Origin: an uncultured Clostridia bacterium
GTDB lineage: Bacteria; Bacillota; Clostridia; Peptostreptococcales; Anaerovoracaceae
Direction: 5' to 3'
Assembly (NCBI GenBank): GCA_937915045.1
Contig: CALDNM010000031.1
Coordinates: 1 to 6,566 of the forward strand
DNA: 6,566 nucleotides
Shown in pieces: positions 6,499 through 6,566 of the stretch. The notes beneath the pieces were generated by a model. The model was not told the DNA's origin and ran no database searches. It saw only the letters and a program-made list of their open reading frames with translations. The number at the start of each line of letters is the position of its first letter. Within the stretch, counting starts at the first letter, position 1. The position numbers and the translations under genes were made by a program.

Positions 6499-6566
6499 TT
6501 TCTTTCTTTCCTTTCTTGCCCCCGAACCAAATGAAAGACGGGCGCTGTGCTTATTTATGGCTATCT
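6499..6566 (-). other. Leader region upstream of metG; nothing firmly identifiable apart from the ribosome binding site
   Basis: This 68-base stretch lies ahead of metG and runs to the window edge. Read on the minus strand it starts with an A/T-rich patch (CATAAATAAG, about 6558-6549) that could be a weak -10 region. No matching -35 box can be judged, because the sequence ends there. The stretch then passes through a GC-rich segment into the purine-rich ribosome binding site. None of the conserved T-box or SAM-riboswitch elements is visible in these bases. A longer leader could still lie outside the window. I see no credible coding region here. Confidence 0.35.
6506..6514 (-). promoter_or_regulatory. 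Ribosome binding site of metG
   Basis: On the minus strand the bases AAAGGAAAG precede the metG ATG, with 10 bases between the GGA core and the start codon. The surrounding tract is almost pure purine (AAGAAAGGAAAGAAAGAAA). This should keep the start unstructured and partly make up for the incomplete Shine-Dalgarno core. It supports the ATG at 6498 as the start. Confidence 0.6.

Noticed and set aside
6499..6566. T-box or SAM riboswitch ahead of metG
   Set aside because: Such elements can precede Met genes in Firmicutes. However, the visible 68 bases contain no T-box consensus, no terminator-like stem with a T-run and no SAM-binding core. The region further upstream is outside the window.
1..6566. 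Mobile element, CRISPR array, tRNA/rRNA gene or defence system
   Set aside because: Coding density is close to complete with four intact or edge-cut core genes of uniform composition. I saw no direct repeat arrays, terminal inverted repeats, integrase/transposase motifs or tRNA-like folds.

Overview
This is a housekeeping stretch of a bacterial chromosome. It carries four genes in a row, all on the minus strand, read from the right end of the window to the left: metG (methionyl-tRNA synthetase), tatD (TatD-family metal-dependent DNase/hydrolase), tilS (tRNA-Ile lysidine synthetase) and ftsH (membrane AAA+ zinc protease). ftsH runs off the left edge. Three signs point to a Firmicute, most likely an anaerobic Clostridia-type member: the neighbourhoods (metG-tatD and tilS-ftsH are both classic Firmicutes neighbours), the strong AAGGAG ribosome binding sites and the use of TTG as a start. 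Base composition is roughly half GC and codon use is even across the four genes, with frequent ATA for Ile and AGA/AGG for Arg. I cannot name a genus from the sequence.

Layout, in direction of transcription. Positions 6566-6499 are a short leader with the metG ribosome binding site. metG (6498-4510) is a complete 662-residue enzyme with a fused C-terminal tRNA-binding domain. A 16-base gap holding a strong ribosome binding site leads to tatD (4493-3648). The tatD stop and the tilS start overlap (TGATG), so the two are probably translationally coupled. tilS ends at 2227. The 71 bases between tilS and ftsH (2226-2156) form the only real regulatory region. A sigma-70-type promoter candidate sits over the end of tilS, and a perfect 10-bp inverted repeat overlaps its -10 box, with the tilS stop codon as its loop. 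Two small hairpins and a strong AAGGAG follow, ahead of a TTG start. ftsH fills 2155-1: 718 codons are visible and the stop lies outside the window.

The first three genes look like one transcription unit. Two of them serve translation: charging of Met-tRNA by MetG, and lysidine modification of the AUA-reading tRNA-Ile by TilS. The AUA-rich codon use of these genes makes TilS important to this host. ftsH can be co-transcribed with them and probably also has its own promoter for membrane-protein quality control. Two things differ from the textbook Firmicutes layout: metG-tatD is joined directly to tilS-ftsH, without rnmV/ksgA, and hpt is missing between tilS and ftsH. FtsH also carries an unusually long charged, low-complexity C-terminal tail. 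I found no mobile element, CRISPR array, RNA gene, toxin-antitoxin pair or defence system, and no evidence of a previously undescribed system. The points worth a second look are at the level of regulation and protein extensions.
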